DNA of 64,000 nt. It comes from Allolobophora icterica (Eukaryota; Annelida; Clitellata; Crassiclitellata; Lumbricidae). Of the stretch, positions 1 through 11,689 are shown piece by piece. The notes below the pieces were generated by a model. The model saw only the letters and a list, made by a program, of their open reading frames with translations. It was not told the origin of the DNA and did not search any database. The stretch's first letter is position 1. Every line of letters starts with the position of its first letter. The DNA lies in the NCBI GenBank assembly GCA_963556255.1, contig OY744605.1, positions 41,780,335 through 41,844,334 of the forward strand, read 5' to 3'. Position numbers and translations under genes: made by a program.

Positions 1-31
<31 letters not shown>

Positions 32-1401
32 CAATAATAATTTGTCGTCTAAAATCAAAACACGATCCAGCAAATATTTCGCCAGGGTGCCGCAGGAGAT
101 CGAAACTTTATTTCCCCGCGGGAGAGCTCGGACCAGGGGGATGGGGGTGTTGGTTCGGGAGAGGACGATTGCCACGATAGCTGCAGTAGTGTCCGTGAAA
201 TTGGAGGACGGAAACATTAAGGCGGCAGTGCGTATGCCGTGTTTTGATGACAAACCAGTCCAAGTAAAAGAGAACACGCTGGAGGAATTGAGGTTGAAAC
301 ACCCCCCCTCAGACCGACAAACTATACCGAGCCCCTGCACTGCCCGCAGCAGCCTCCATCTAGGTTTCGGAGGCTGCGGTATTAACCAGCATCCGCAATT
401 TTCCTACGGGATCCTCGGAGGCACCCGATGGCATCCGCCCCCAACACATCCTGAAACTGGTCGGCCAAACAGACTTGGGCCCCGGCTTACTATCGGCAAT
501 CACAGCCTTAGACAAACTGCTTGTGGCCGGCTCGTGTCCCGCTGGGATACGCGCCACCCTCTCGGGGTCGGGGGCAGTCTTTTCGCCCAGCGCAAAAGCT
601 CGGGGGTCTACGCCCGATCTTCATTGGCTACTATTGGCGCAGACTTGGGGCCAAATGTGCAAACGCTTACGCATCACCCAGAGTGGCGGCGTATCTATCC
701 CCAAGACAGGAGGGGTGGGCGTGGCGGGAGTGCGAGGCGGCGTTGCATGCTGCGAGACTGTTCTTGGATAGCCTAGACGTTGCAATCCTAGTGAAACTTG
801 ACTTTTTTCACGCCTTTAATGGCCTCTTCAGAGACCATAAGCTAATCTCGCTCTATGCAATACTCCCAGAACTTGCACCTTTTGTTTTTCGGCTTACTCT
901 GGGCCATCGAATCTCAAATGTGGTATTTTATCGCAGGTAGGTCTTCAACAAGGCGATCTCTTGGGTCTCCTGCTCTTTCCCCCCTCCAGCCCACCTTGGC
1001 TGGGATGTCGTCTTCACTCACTTTGGCCTTTCTGGAAGACCTCACGCGGGGTGAGGGAAGCGTGGGTGGTTGCCGACGACGTGGTACTATTGGAAAAAAT
1101 GTAAAGATATCGATTTACAACTCAACTGCTCAATATCCTAGATAATCTCGACTTCTCCTAATATCACAGAGGATAGCCACCACCTAGATCTCTTTATAAG
1201 GACCAACCCAGAATTCTACGCTCTTGGGGTCTCTCTTTCGACGAGGCTGCTCCACACCTTACGCAGCTGGCCTGTGTTGATCACCCGGGACTGGAGCAGT
1301 ATAATGCAACCTTGCGTTCTGGTCTGGATAGTGTTCTCAGCCTTCTCCTACCGGACGACGCTTGGCTCTAGGCCACGCTTCCCATCAAAAGGGGCGGGCT
1401 G

Positions 1402-1598
1402 CGGGGCTCTAGTGGTAAAATTAGAGGAGAGACCACGCTACCGGATAGTTTCCTAGACAAATTAGTGGTGAGTATACGCTAACGGTTAGTTTTCCGAAAC
1501 ATAATACAGGTGAGTACAAATATTTTGTGAGGTGAGTATACGGTCTCTAGAGGTGAGTATACGCTGTATTCCCGCGTATACCCTCGACTACAGCCCTG
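1402..1598. mobile_element. hAT-like MITE inserted in LINE RT
   Basis: Ends CGGGGCTCTAGT...ACTACAGCCCTG, flanked by 8-bp duplications GCGGGCTG / GCGGACTG (1394-1401, 1599-1606; one mismatch). Skipping the element and one duplication rejoins the RT frame at KRGGL-GIRSV. Related to 16895-17255. Confidence 0.8.
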
Positions 1599-1763
1599 GC
1601 GGACTGGGGATCCGATCGGTGACCTCGCTGGCACGTTCCGCCTTTCTGGCATCAGCCGCGCGCGAGCACCGATCTGCTCTAGTCCACCATGCTGGGAGAC
1701 GCAGCCTTGGCCGACCCATGATGTGAGGCCTTGGAACAGACCTCTGGTCGACGGGGTCGTTTC

Positions 1764-1841
1764 AGGCCTATAAGCCTATAGCCTATCTGACCCAACAAAT
1801 CATGCCTATAAGCCTATAGCCTATCTGACCCAACAAATCAG
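1764..1841 (+). repeat. 38-bp tandem duplication
   Basis: A unit beginning gcctataagcctatagccta recurs at 1766 and 1804 with period 38. It lies inside the decayed LINE. Confidence 0.85.
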
Positions 1842-2285
1842 GCGCGCCTTAAGGCGATATCAGCCCCGCATGCGGGGGCCTGGATACTGACCCTCCCCGT
1901 CACCAGCTGCGGGTTCAGGCTAGATGACGAGTCGGTCAGGGTGGCGACGAAATTGCGGCTGGAGGTCCCGCTTTGCGAGCCACATGTATGCCTCTTCGGC
2001 GCCCCGGTTTTGGCAGATGGCCTTCATGGGCTTTCATGCACGCTGGGCCTGGGTCGCTTGCCTTGGCATGCTGCTCTGAACGATTTGGTCTTTCGGAGCT
2101 TGGTCCGTGCCGGCTAACCATCGACAAAGGAGCCCGTTGGCCTCGTGAGAACAGACGGCAAGAGACCAGATGGCCTCACCCTCATCCCTTGGCGCGTCGG
2201 GCGATGCCTTGTCTGGGATGCCACCGTGACAGACACTCTGGCCGCTTCCTATTTGCCGGACACCTCCAAAACTGCCGGTGTCACG

Positions 2286-3060
2286 AAATAGAGTATCCCC
2301 ATACAAGTATATCCCTTTAGCAGAATGGAGAATCCGGCCGGATGAATGTGAACGGGAGGGACTATCCCCCCTCGTGCAAACGTATCCCCCACGAGTCGTA
2401 CGAAATTATCCCCCCGTCAATAAGTATCCCCCTGCAACATAATTACAAATTGTGCGATTTAAGTCAGCTTACAACTACATCAGTCGTGTTCAAAGGTAAA
2501 AGCCATATGTTACTTATTGTTGGCATGCGTGGTAAAAGAATCCAGTGAAGTCAATGATCCTCGCATTACTCTCTTTCTCTACTCTATACTCTATTTACTC
2601 TTAGACAAATTGTGACATTGATATCGGTCGATTCGTATCAATCGGTACACCAGCAAAACGAGGAAGACAAAATATCAGCAGTCATAAACGACAGTGTCAT
2701 GAAAAGGGACTAAGGTGCTAATTGGGTGAATTGGTAGCTCGCGCTTGATATCGGTCGATTCGTATCAATAGGTACACCAGCAAAGCCAGTTTAGAACTGC
2801 AGCCATTTGAGGCAACGAACCAACTTCAATGACTCTTGTGTTCTTTGTGGTTTTGTAATCTCAAGCAAATTAAGCAATGTCTATTTGCATTATTAGTTGC
2901 GTGAAGGGCTTGTTGCGATGAATGTGTCTAAAACAAGAATGACAAATATCAGCAATCAGTTGCCAATCACAAACGACAGTGTCTTGAAAAGGGACTAAGG
3001 TGCTAATTAGGTGAATAATGGTAGCCTATAGCTCGCGCATTATATCGGTCGATTGGTATC
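2286..3060 (+). repeat. Intergenic repeat block: TATCCCC motifs and a ~290-bp spaced direct repeat
   Basis: 2290-2440 contains five TATCCCC-type motifs. Segments at ~2619, ~2749 and ~3040 share ATATCGGTCGATTSGTATC. Segments at ~2685 and ~2970 share AACGACAGTGTC, GAAAAGGGACTAAGGTGCTA and a following stretch, with period about 285. No gene seen. Confidence 0.6.
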
Positions 3061-3573
3061 TCGGCAAATCTCGGCCGACAACTGCGTCAGCTCTACACAG
3101 TACACAAGTCACCTAACCACATCGGGAACCTACATGTTGAAGTCCTCCCTGCCAGCAGCAAATGGACTTCTCTTCGTATGGGCTGTAACGCAGCTGCCTA
3201 TCCATTTGAGATTGCTTCCACTTTTGCCACGCTGGATGTTGACTTCGGTGAGCAAATCTTCAGAAACGCGAAAATATCTTGATAAATGTTTCAACGACAA
3301 GGTAATGCTATTCCTACTGTAACTTCGGACTGATTTGTTCTAAATGTGGCTTAGAAGACTTCGAACACTTAGAGTACCTTGCTTTACCTATTTCTCGTTT
3401 TGGATTTTGATTACAGCATAGATTGTCTCCCTGTTACACTCCGTCTGGCTCCTCTGACTCACTTTACCTTAATTGTTCCTTACCAACTTAAAGACTATAC
3501 TCTCTTTAGCTGTGGTTGGACTGGGAACGCTCCTGAGTAGATCACCTTGAAGGGACGCTATTTAAAAGCTCCC
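3060..3573 (+). pseudogene. LINE 3' fragment (family B) before a microsatellite
   Basis: Includes a Cys-containing ICSKCGLEDFEHL segment (~3333-3373) and ends in GWTGNAPE-stop, then TTGAAGGGACGCTATTTAAAAG. The same 3' end occurs at ~12195-12240 and ~37505-37565. The insertion is tailed by (ATG)n, as CR1/L2-type LINEs often are. Confidence 0.55.
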
Positions 3574-3575
3574 TA

Positions 3576-3578
3576 ATA

Positions 3579-3660
<82 letters not shown>

Positions 3661-3704
3661 CGACGATGATGATTATGATGATGATAATAATAATAATGAT
3701 AATA

Positions 3705-3735
<31 letters not shown>

Positions 3736-3736
3736 T

Positions 3737-3812
<76 letters not shown>
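3576..3812 (+). repeat. Microsatellite (ATG)n then (AAT)n
   Basis: About 85 bp of GAT/ATG trinucleotides grade into about 140 bp of AAT. The poly-Met/poly-Ile ORF here is an artefact. Confidence 0.97.
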
Positions 3813-3849
3813 GATTATCAGTTATACGCATTTTCAATAATACCTTATG

Positions 3850-4060
3850 CCTGTGAATTTTTATCCCCCGGGGGATGATTTTACACGATGGGGGATAGAA
3901 ATGGTTTATCCCCCGGATACTCTATACCGGTAGATTCCATCCGGGGGGATAAATTTATTCATCCCCCCGGATAGTTTTAGGACGGATAGTCTGTCACGCG
4001 ACACCGGCCTATAGGCCTGCAGTCGACCGTAGCCTATAGGCCTAATAGGCCTACGCATCG
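3850..4060. repeat. Palindromic GGGGGATA/TATCCCCC cluster
   Basis: Six GGGGGATA or TATCCCC motifs in both orientations, including TATCCCCCGGGGGATGA, followed by several AGGCCT palindromes. It is the inverted counterpart of the 2290-2440 cluster, sharing ATAGAGTATCC in inverted orientation. Confidence 0.5.
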
Positions 4061-5204
4061 AGATATCGCGAAGTTAAAAGCTTCAGCCGCTCAGCCTCCT
4101 TGCGACGGCACAGACAGTTCATATATTAATAATATTGATAATAATTGATTTGGTTTGATAATAACAAAAGAGAAAGTGATACCAGAGGATAATTACCTAT
4201 AGAGAGCGATGATGCGGTCACTGCGGTGATGAGGTCGAGTGTGTGACTGTGAAATTGGGTAAGGAAGCCGACTTGTTCGACTAGATTACCCGATGATAAA
4301 AGCGTTATGAATTATGAAGCATAGGCCTATGTATCGGGAATGAAGTATATTGGCGGTGTTTTAAAATCACCTGTAAATAAGAATTTATTAAATGCATTGG
4401 TGGCAGTGGGTAGGAAGGAGGTGAATTATTCCAAGAAGACAGAAGGAAGAGTTGAATATGAGGAGAAGGAAGGAAGGCGGTAGGCATTGAAGGTATATAG
4501 ATTCGTGTCAGAAAGTTGAGAAATTCTGAGGTGCATTTAAAGGAGTGAAAACAACAGTAACCATGCAGTGCAACCAGTAGGCCCTATACATGTACACCCT
4601 GCAGATGTCACAGTCTTTCTGATACGCACCGTTTTGTACAATCCGTAGGTCTACAGTAGTACGCACAACACTGTACTACCATTTTTAATTTTTGCTGTAC
4701 ATGAATATGTGACTGTAATACGCTTGACATTGACCCTTGGTATAGGCCCTACGAGGAACATTTTCTACGCAAATCTCTGTAGCCATTGCATAATGATCTC
4801 TATCAACAGCTAGGGAAGATAATGCTGAATCTGTAATAACCACATAAATGGACGATAATGGATTATCATTCTACGTATAGGCCTATATAGGCCTATATAC
4901 AATTCCTTGTGTTGTAGCTCAGGAATTTCGCTCAGTGTTCAATTTCTTTGATTGCAGTCGAGGATCGCAAACGATCACGTGGTTTGCGGTCAGTCGGTTC
5001 TCTCAGATTCAGTCGATTTGTTCAGTACTTCAGACGTTGCTAATAATTATGTGATTCGGTTCATTTGATTGAAATAAATAACATTTTCAACCCAGTATCG
5101 ACGTGTTGTGACGTCATTTCTCTAAGCCTCCTTGCAGACCGCGGGAGCCTTGTCAATCTAGTAGGCCTATAGGGCCTACGCAAGAATAACATTACTAAAT
5201 TACG
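4061..5204. other. No recognised gene
   Basis: Unique-looking AT-rich sequence with scattered AGGCCTATA palindromes. ORFs are short and unconvincing. 4900-5110 has a moderately GC stretch ending in a TGACGTCA (CRE) at 5109-5116; its function is unknown. Confidence 0.5.
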
Positions 5205-5212
5205 CCAGCGGG

Positions 5213-5534
5213 CATAGGCGTAATTTGTGGGGGGTACGAGGGGCACATGTACCCCCACTTTTTGGACTGGGGGTACTGTACCTCCCACTTTTTAAACAAT
5301 GCCAATCAATATTTTAGTATTGTGCCTTCCCAGAGAACGCAATCTCCGCCAAAGGTATGAAAGTGCTTAGATACACAGGTAAATCGAGAGCCAAAATTAA
5401 TGAGAATACTGGCAGGGAATAATATATTCAAAATGGTCATCATGCGAAAAACGAAAGTGGAGAAGAAATTGGTACCCCCACTTTTAGACCAAGGTATTGG
5501 TACCCCCACTTTTTTGGCTAAAGTTACGCCTCTG
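5213..5534 (+). mobile_element. hAT-like MITE, CATAGGCGTAA family, copy 1
   Basis: Begins CATAGGCGTAATTTGTGG and ends AAAGTTACGCCTCTG, with perfect 8-bp duplications CCAGCGGG at 5205-5212 and 5535-5542. The interior has alternating GGTACC-rich and CCCCCACTTTTT motifs shared with 31045-31365. Confidence 0.9.
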
Positions 5535-5542
5535 CCAGCGGG

Positions 5543-5994
5543 GACACCAAGTGGTCCATCTCCACACTGTCCATAGCAGAATTGTTTCCATTCGGGGGTT
5601 TCTAAATAGGCCTTCATCATTGGAAAGTTAGTTGACTTTAGCCCCCGTCTCTTGAAATGGTGACCAGATTACAGCTAGCTTTTGGTGCGTCATCGGTTTA
5701 TGCATTGCACATTCTACACCGTGGTTATAGAAGTTCCCAGTTACATATAATGTACGTGACCCGGAATTCCACCTAGATATGCGGGTAGAATTCTGTGCGT
5801 CATTGATCTAAAACTAGTCGATATGCCTTCGATGCCACCGAAGTCATTGATTCAGGTCACACCCTGTGATACGAGAGTTGGATTGATCAATTCAAGGTCA
5901 GTCAGAGCAGTGATCGTAATCAGTCATGATCAGTCAGGAATATCAGTCACGATCACACAGGATCACCAGGATCACAGAGGATCGATTCTGCATT
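5543..5994. other. No gene; GATCAGTCA-rich tract
   Basis: 5880-5980 has imperfect reiterations of GATCAGTCAGGATCAC. The rest shows nothing recognisable. Confidence 0.45.
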
Positions 5995-6430
5995 TCAGTT
6001 GCTTAAGCCATCGCTGTCGAAGTCAATTAGGTTTCCAAGCGCTGGTTCTTTGGCGAGCTGCTTTGTGAATAGTATTCCATCTATGAACGAGTTACGAGCG
6101 CGGTTGCTGATGCAGCCAAAGTTCTTTTGCACCGAGGAGTGTTGTTCAAAGCCAGTGGAATTGGCCACAGTAGCTGCATCAGCGGCCGAAATACCGGAGG
6201 TCCATCCCTCTTCTTGCCATAGCAATTCTCCACCTGCGTTTCCATCTAGGTTCGACTGAAATTTCGAGGAAGAGGAGGAGTTGATGGAGAGAGCGTTGCC
6301 GTTCGGTTGTGTTTTCGGATGATGGTGGAGGGGATGCGGCTTGTTCCTCTGGCACCGTTCGATAGATGGCGGCACTTCCGATGACGTAATATCAGAATCT
6401 TCCAGAAGTAGCTTCTGCGTATGTCCATGG
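5995..6430 (-). CDS. Candidate terminal coding exon of an unrecognised gene
   Basis: An open frame of about 145 codons runs from near 6430 down to a TGA at about 5997. A pyrimidine-rich tract at 6440-6480 (minus sense) and cag trinucleotides near 6430 and 6412 could serve as 3' splice sites. The predicted segment is Ser/Asn/Gln-rich in its first half (KTQPNGNALSINSSSSSKF). The second half looks like ordinary coding sequence (ELLWQEEGWTSGISAAD, then LAKEPALGNLIDFDSD). I do not recognise the family, find no AATAAA in the ~300 bp downstream, and cannot identify the preceding exon. It could equally be a chance ORF or part of an old mobile element. Confidence 0.33.
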
Positions 6431-6439
6431 CTCCTGTTC

Positions 6440-7218
6440 TCATATCCATGGAAGAAAAATAAAACGAAAAAGACAGATTAAATGAACGAACAAACGAACA
6501 AGCGAACTGATGGGTGGATCAGTGGATGAATGAATCGATGAATTGATAAACAGACAGATAAAACATAAAGGCTAGAAAGGCTAATGCATAGAAGAGAATT
6601 CTGAAGAATGATAAATATTCTCCTGTCCGACGGTCCATGGCTGACGATCCGAGCGCGGATTGTAAATTCGACTCGGTGCTAGTAGTAGCGCATACGGGGA
6701 TCGGTCTGTGGGCAGAATTTGCGATGAACTATGAATGGTCCGGTCATTGAACGTCCTACTCTCCCTTATCTTACGCCTGCATCTTCGTTTTGTGAGAGTC
6801 CCGTCCGTATACCCACTGCGGTTCGTGCCGTGTCTTAGGGTTCTTGATCGATTTCAGTTCAATTCATTCGGTTGGAGTTCTGTTTTGCACGACGCAAACA
6901 GCCGCCAATCGCTGCTTGAAAAATTAGAATCATTAGGCCTACTCGCCGCTGACCATTCATTAGGCCTACTCGGCCGATGACCACTCAGTGTCATTAATTT
7001 TCATAGCAGAGTCCGTCTGAACGTCCGCGCTGGTAAATTACCTCATTTATTTTGAGCCTAATTTCGATCGGGATGTATGCGTGCATCTGAGAGGCGCAGC
7101 AAATGGCGAACGACCAGAGTCAGTTCCTACTGCATGGTATATGATTAATTTGAGTATAAATAAATGAGAGGACATGTCCTCCTAGAGCATCCCTTTCGAT
7201 CAGTCGCTGCATCCTATT
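6440..7218. other. No recognised gene
   Basis: Contains GAATGAATCGATGAATTGAT-type low complexity at 6500-6570 and a direct repeat of CATTAGGCCTACTCG at ~6930/6958. The 81-codon ORF starting 6735 has no family resemblance. Confidence 0.4.
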
Positions 7219-7226
7219 CCTATATG

Positions 7227-7423
7227 CAGGGGCGTAACTTTGGTCTAAAATGTGGGGGTACCATTTTCTTACATACACAAAGCAAGGCTGAGACTGCGAT
7301 CTCTGGAAGGCACAATAATAAAATATTGATTAGCATTGTTCAAAAAGTGGGGGGTACGGTACCCCCGAGTCAAAAAAGTGGGGGTACGGGTACCCCTCGT
7401 ACCCCCCACAAATTACGCCTATG
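7227..7423 (-). mobile_element. hAT-like MITE, CATAGGCGTAA family, short copy
   Basis: Begins CAGGGGCGTAACTTTGGTC and ends AAATTACGCCTATG, with perfect duplications CCTATATG at 7219-7226 and 7424-7431. Inverted relative to 5213-5534, with an internal deletion of about 125 bp. Confidence 0.9.
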
Positions 7424-7431
7424 CCTATATG

Positions 7432-8771
7432 GGTCTAAACACGAATAGACTAAACCTAAGCTTAAATAAAATCGCCTAAAATGTGTCTCATTTAGGTTAA
7501 TGTAGAAAGATTCTGTATCAGAGGTTCTGGGTGCTGCACGAGTAGGCCTAATATTAGAATACACAGTAGCAAACAAAGTCTAAAGTTGAAAGTCAGACCT
7601 GTCAGCCCTTGCGCTAGGCCTGCTGATTAATGTCCCCAGCAGTAGGCCTATTAGAAGCCTGTAATATAGAACCTTTAAAAGTTTAAAGCCAGACTGAACC
7701 AATCATCTGTTTGATCTTAGTACAAACCCGACTGATGCAAATAATGATAAACTGCCTGCAATTGTTCTGAAACTGAAGACCTGGTCCGTATATAGCTACA
7801 TTGGTGAGAGTCTACGTCCCATGCACCTCTGTGCGTGCGGTTCCCGGTTCGCATACAAGTGATGGCTTATTTCCGAGATTTGAATCTCGGTCCCTACATG
7901 TGGACCTTAAATGGCGCGGCATCTAATCAAACGGGCAGCGGTAATGAAGGATCTCAATGGATCAATTAATTGCAAAATGAGCAGGGTCGAGGCCATACGG
8001 TCGCTACAGAAAACCGTGCAGTGTAATGTAGTAGGTGGACACGAAATGTGTTGTGAACTGTATCGTCAAAGGGGGATAGACCGAACTAGTGGGAGTAGCA
8101 TCTCCTCTACACATCGCACTCTCACTGCCGGCGATGATGGAATGCCGGACGTCGAAGCGAGTTGCGTAATTATTCATAAATGTCGATTGTGTGTAAAGGT
8201 GGCGACTCCCCACAATAACTGAATCATGCAGAGGGACGAACCTCATATTTGTCCCAATACTATAGGTCTACTGATACATGATATAATGTTATTTTTCAGC
8301 AATTTTCTTTGTACAGTTAGGAGCCCGAAGCCAGTCAATGGACCGGGCTTAGACACATTAACGCCACTGAAGAATCTATTTTCTGAAGTGTCCTCACCTT
8401 CCAAACCAGATCGCCGCCACTGATTGCTTGCATCATAGACGTGATCGAAATACGCTCACCTCTTACGGAGCTTCTTTTGGTCGACTGGGCGGTTTTCCAG
8501 CAGAGAAAAGTCTTCTCCAGGTCCTTCATCTTCCACCGAAACGAATGAATCCAAATGGTTCAGGCGTTGAGTTTCCCGAACCGAGAGACATTCGCCTCCT
8601 CCTCCTCCTCCTCCTCCGCCTCCGCCTCCAAACACCGAAGTCGTAAACGATCTCCAACCCCCCTTCAACCCAGCTGGCTCCATATCAGCTTTATGAATCA
8701 GTCCTAAAATGCATAATATAGATGAATGTAAGTCAGACTGGATGGACTACGTCTGTGGTATAGTTAGTAGG
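7432..8771. other. No recognised gene
   Basis: Short ORFs only (e.g. 103 codons at 7911), none resembling a known family. A (CTC)n tract at 8590-8632 produces poly-Gly or poly-Leu artefacts. Confidence 0.45.
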
Positions 8772-8779
8772 CCTATGAC

Positions 8780-9013
8780 TAGTGCTTTATTCTGCAGGAA
8801 CGGCGTTCCGGCAACTTTTTTCAGCTACTACACACTAATTTATTCATTTTAATAATAAAAACAATAATTTAGTTATTTTAATTTAATTTCAGTGTTGTGA
8901 ACTGTTTTCAGTGTTTATTAAGACCTCTCCCAACCCCCAATCCAGTTATTCTCAGGATATTAGCCTTCCATAATTGTTCAGTTCCGGAACATTTTTTCTA
9001 GAAAAAAGCACTG
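8780..9013. mobile_element. hAT-like MITE, TAGTGCTT...AAGCACTG
   Basis: Ends TAGTGCTTTATTCTG / CTAGAAAAAAGCACTG, with subterminal TTCCGG at both ends and perfect duplications CCTATGAC at 8772-8779 and 9014-9021. Confidence 0.85.
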
Positions 9014-9021
9014 CCTATGAC

Positions 9022-9787
9022 TATTGACAAATCAAGTTTTCGTTCAGCAGTGACGACATTCTGGTCATCCACATGGGAAACAGAGGACACCAGATGAGAG
9101 GACGCCTCCATAATTGTCTCCTCTAGATTCTGCATCCAACCGGCGTTTTCATATAGACATGAACTTCTTTGCAGTGTCAAGCAGACCTACAGGTCGCTTC
9201 TGGGTTATAGACCTGCCGTAGTTAAGTTAATGTTAGAGATAAGTTACAGCAATTGGCCGATTTAGAAGATAACCTCAAAGAAAGTAGCTGTAATTAAACG
9301 CTTTATAACTGGCTAAACCCTAGGTCACTACACCAAACACTATAGGGACCTAAACATTAGGCAAAGGCCAAAGAGCTTAAGATCAACGCCCAAGACATCG
9401 ATACATAATATCGAGATCAAGTAGGCCTACAGTACCTACCCATATTATTAGACTCAAACTCAAATTTAGACATTTCAACACGTTTTTTGTCAAAAAATGT
9501 ATAACACACAGTGTGAACTATATGTTTGAAACTAAGAAACAAACTATTTACCGGGTAAATCTACAACACAATATGTCTGGCAGGATGTTGAAATACACGG
9601 AGGTAACAAAAAATGAACAAAATAAAAATAAGTTTAGAAATCTGAAAATTTAGCTTCGATTCTAATAATATGGGTAGGTAGGGGGCCTACTGTATATGTC
9701 AACTGTAGTCACAAGTAATATTGTCGTTCAGTATTCCTTTCACTCATTCAGAATTCAATCTTTAATTCATTACATTTTCGTCCAACC
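9022..9787. other. No recognised gene
   Basis: AT-rich intergenic sequence. No ORF or repeat structure I can support. Confidence 0.45.
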
Positions 9788-9795
9788 ATTTAGCT

Positions 9796-10140
9796 CAGTG
9801 GTGCACAACGTCCAGTTCGCGGACCGCATCCGGCCCGCGACGAGTCGTCATGTGGTCCGCGATGTCCAACAGGAAAGCGACTCTTTAAGAGCCGGCACTT
9901 GCATTAAGTCTACAGTGACTTGCGCACTGTGGTTATTGCAGAAAAAAAATCAGTATTGTAGTAATAAAGTACTCTATAAATCTTTATGTCTACTTTTATG
10001 TGTTTTACTGCGCACGTCATCTTCATAAATGTTGGCACGTATTCATCTGAACTAAGCCGAGTCATCACACTTGTTTGGCCCCCAAAGGGTTTAAGAAATC
10101 GCTAGTGGCCCTTGGCCGAAAAAGATTGAGCACCACACTG
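9796..10140. mobile_element. hAT-like MITE, CAGTGGTGC...
   Basis: Starts CAGTGGTGCACAACG followed by GCGGACCGCATCCGGCCCGC and ends TTGAGCACCACACTG. The flanks are ATTTAGCT / ATTTAGAT (9788-9795, 10141-10148). TIR and interior style resemble the widespread hAT 'gtggtgcccaac...cggcccgc' elements. Confidence 0.85.
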
Positions 10141-10182
10141 ATTTAGATAGTGATTTATCCAACCTCCATACCACGCAATTGC

Positions 10183-10657
10183 CCATCCGTCCATCCATCT
10201 AGTCAGCTATCCGTCCATCCGTCCGTCTGTCCGTCCGTTCATCCGTCCGTCTGGCCGTCCGTCCATCCATCCATCTATCCATGCATCCATAGATCCATCT
10301 ATCCATGCATGCATCCATGCACGCATGCATCCATGCATGCATCCATGCATCCATGCATGCATGCATGCATGCATGCATGCATGCATCCATGCATCCATCC
10401 ATCCATCCATCCATCCATCCATCCATCCATCCATCCATCCATCCATCCATCCATCCATCCATCCATCCATCCATCCATCCATCCATCCATCCATCCATCC
10501 ATCCATCCATCCATCCATCCATCCATCCATCCATCCATCCATCCATCCATCCATCCATCCATCCATCCATCCATCCATCCATCCATCCATCCATCCATCC
10601 ATCCATCCATCCATCCATCCATCCATCCATCCATCCATCCATCCATCCATCCATCCA
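10183..10657 (+). repeat. (ATCC)n microsatellite with (ATGC)n segment
   Basis: About 475 bp. 10300-10395 is ATGC-rich and 10396-10657 is nearly pure ATCC. The IHPS/WMDG repeat ORFs on both strands are artefacts of the 4-bp period. Confidence 0.98.
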
Positions 10658-10692
10658 TGGAAGCAGTTGCATAAAGACATGCATGCATGCAT

Positions 10693-10775
10693 CCACGTTT
10701 TAAATATTGATAATACGAGAGATTTTTAAACAGTGGCAGGCCTACATCAATGTCTAGTTGTATGCAGACATCCAT
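10693..10775 (+). repeat. Microsatellite-flanking module, copy 1
   Basis: TTTAAATATTGATAATACGA, then TTTTTAAACAGTGG and CAATGTCTAGTTG, follow the ATCC array. The same module recurs at 11063-11140 directly before the CATA array. Confidence 0.8.
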
Positions 10776-11062
10776 CCATTCATTCTCAAATTCGTCTATC
10801 AATTCAGTTATTTGTTAATCAATTTTTCACATCATCATCACATCTCAAACTATCCTTCCTTCTATTCGACCGCGCTTCAATCGACTCCGCGTCCAATCAT
10901 CTTTTCCATCCATACGATGGTAAGCACCTCAGGGACACAGCAGCGTCGGGCGGTCCCTTCTCCCAAAAGGACTATTGTGCTCGTAGTGTTCGTCAAAAAT
11001 TCATAATCGAAAGCTATACAACTGACGCTTACATTCTAGGTTAGATCAGCCGGAATCCTTCA

Positions 11063-11140
11063 CAGCCACGCTTTAAATATTGATAATACGATATATTTTT
11101 AAACAGTGGTGTACCAATGTCTAGTTGCACGCAGACATAC
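11063..11140 (+). repeat. Microsatellite-flanking module, copy 2
   Basis: Near-identical to 10693-10775 and followed by GCAGACATACATGCATGC, leading into the CATA array. Confidence 0.8.
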
Positions 11141-11345
11141 ATGCATGCATGCATACATACATATATACAGACAGACAAACAGACAGACATAGTCACCTAC
11201 ATACATACATACATATATACATACATACATACAACATACATACATACATACATACATACATACATACATACATACATACATACATACATACATGTACATA
11301 CATACATACATACATACATACATACATGCATGCATGCATATATAC
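11130..11345 (+). repeat. (CATA)n microsatellite
   Basis: About 215 bp of CATA, with interspersed GACA and ATGC variants. Confidence 0.97.
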
Positions 11346-11689
11346 ATGCGCCCGCCTCGGCTTAATAATTAATCGTCGGCAGCTTCAAAAGATACTTACA
11401 GCTTCATTTTCCAATTCCATTTGCCATATTATCTAGTATTGTGTGTGATTAGGCTGATACTGGACCAGATATTGATCTCTTGGCATGTTAGAACAGAGAG
11501 TAGGCCTATCTGTTTAATGACCTTATTCAATTACAAAGGTGAGTAACGTTGCCCTCCTCTTTTATCCAGGCATGGGACTGGCAGCACTCGTGTATACGGC
11601 TGTATCGGAGTTCAAATGAAGACATGCAGTAACTTGCAGCGATATCTAACATGCTTTTTTTATCATCGGTTTCAGATCCATATCACTCG

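Larger units (their letters stand above)
42..2285 (+). pseudogene. Decayed LINE with reverse-transcriptase ORF
   Basis: The RT protein can be followed in several frames. KLEDGNIKAAVRMPC (~195-240) is in one frame; NFPTGSSEAPDGIRPQH (~395-445) is in a second. In a third come LRPIFIGYYWRRLGAKCANA (~605-665) and LVKLDFFHAFN (~785-825), holding a catalytic Asp. The YADD-box equivalent VADDVV is at ~1060-1080. PIKRGGL is split from GIRSVTSLARSAFLASAA by an inserted MITE. A C-terminal region follows at ~1880-2275 ([21 protein letters not shown], then [13 protein letters not shown]). There are frameshifts, e.g. near the C-run at ~300, plus in-frame stops and a 38-bp tandem duplication, so it is dead. 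The 5' end may lie outside the window. Confidence 0.8.

Noticed and set aside
3579..3878. Poly-Met/poly-Ile ORF
   Set aside because: (ATG)n and (AAT)n microsatellite.
7790..7865. Possible tRNA gene (GGTTCCCGGTTCGCATAC)
   Set aside because: Only a B-box-like string; no pairing acceptor, D or T stems.
10150..10802. Long IHPS / WMDG repeat ORFs on both strands
   Set aside because: Pure tetranucleotide microsatellite; open in all frames because the repeat contains no stop.
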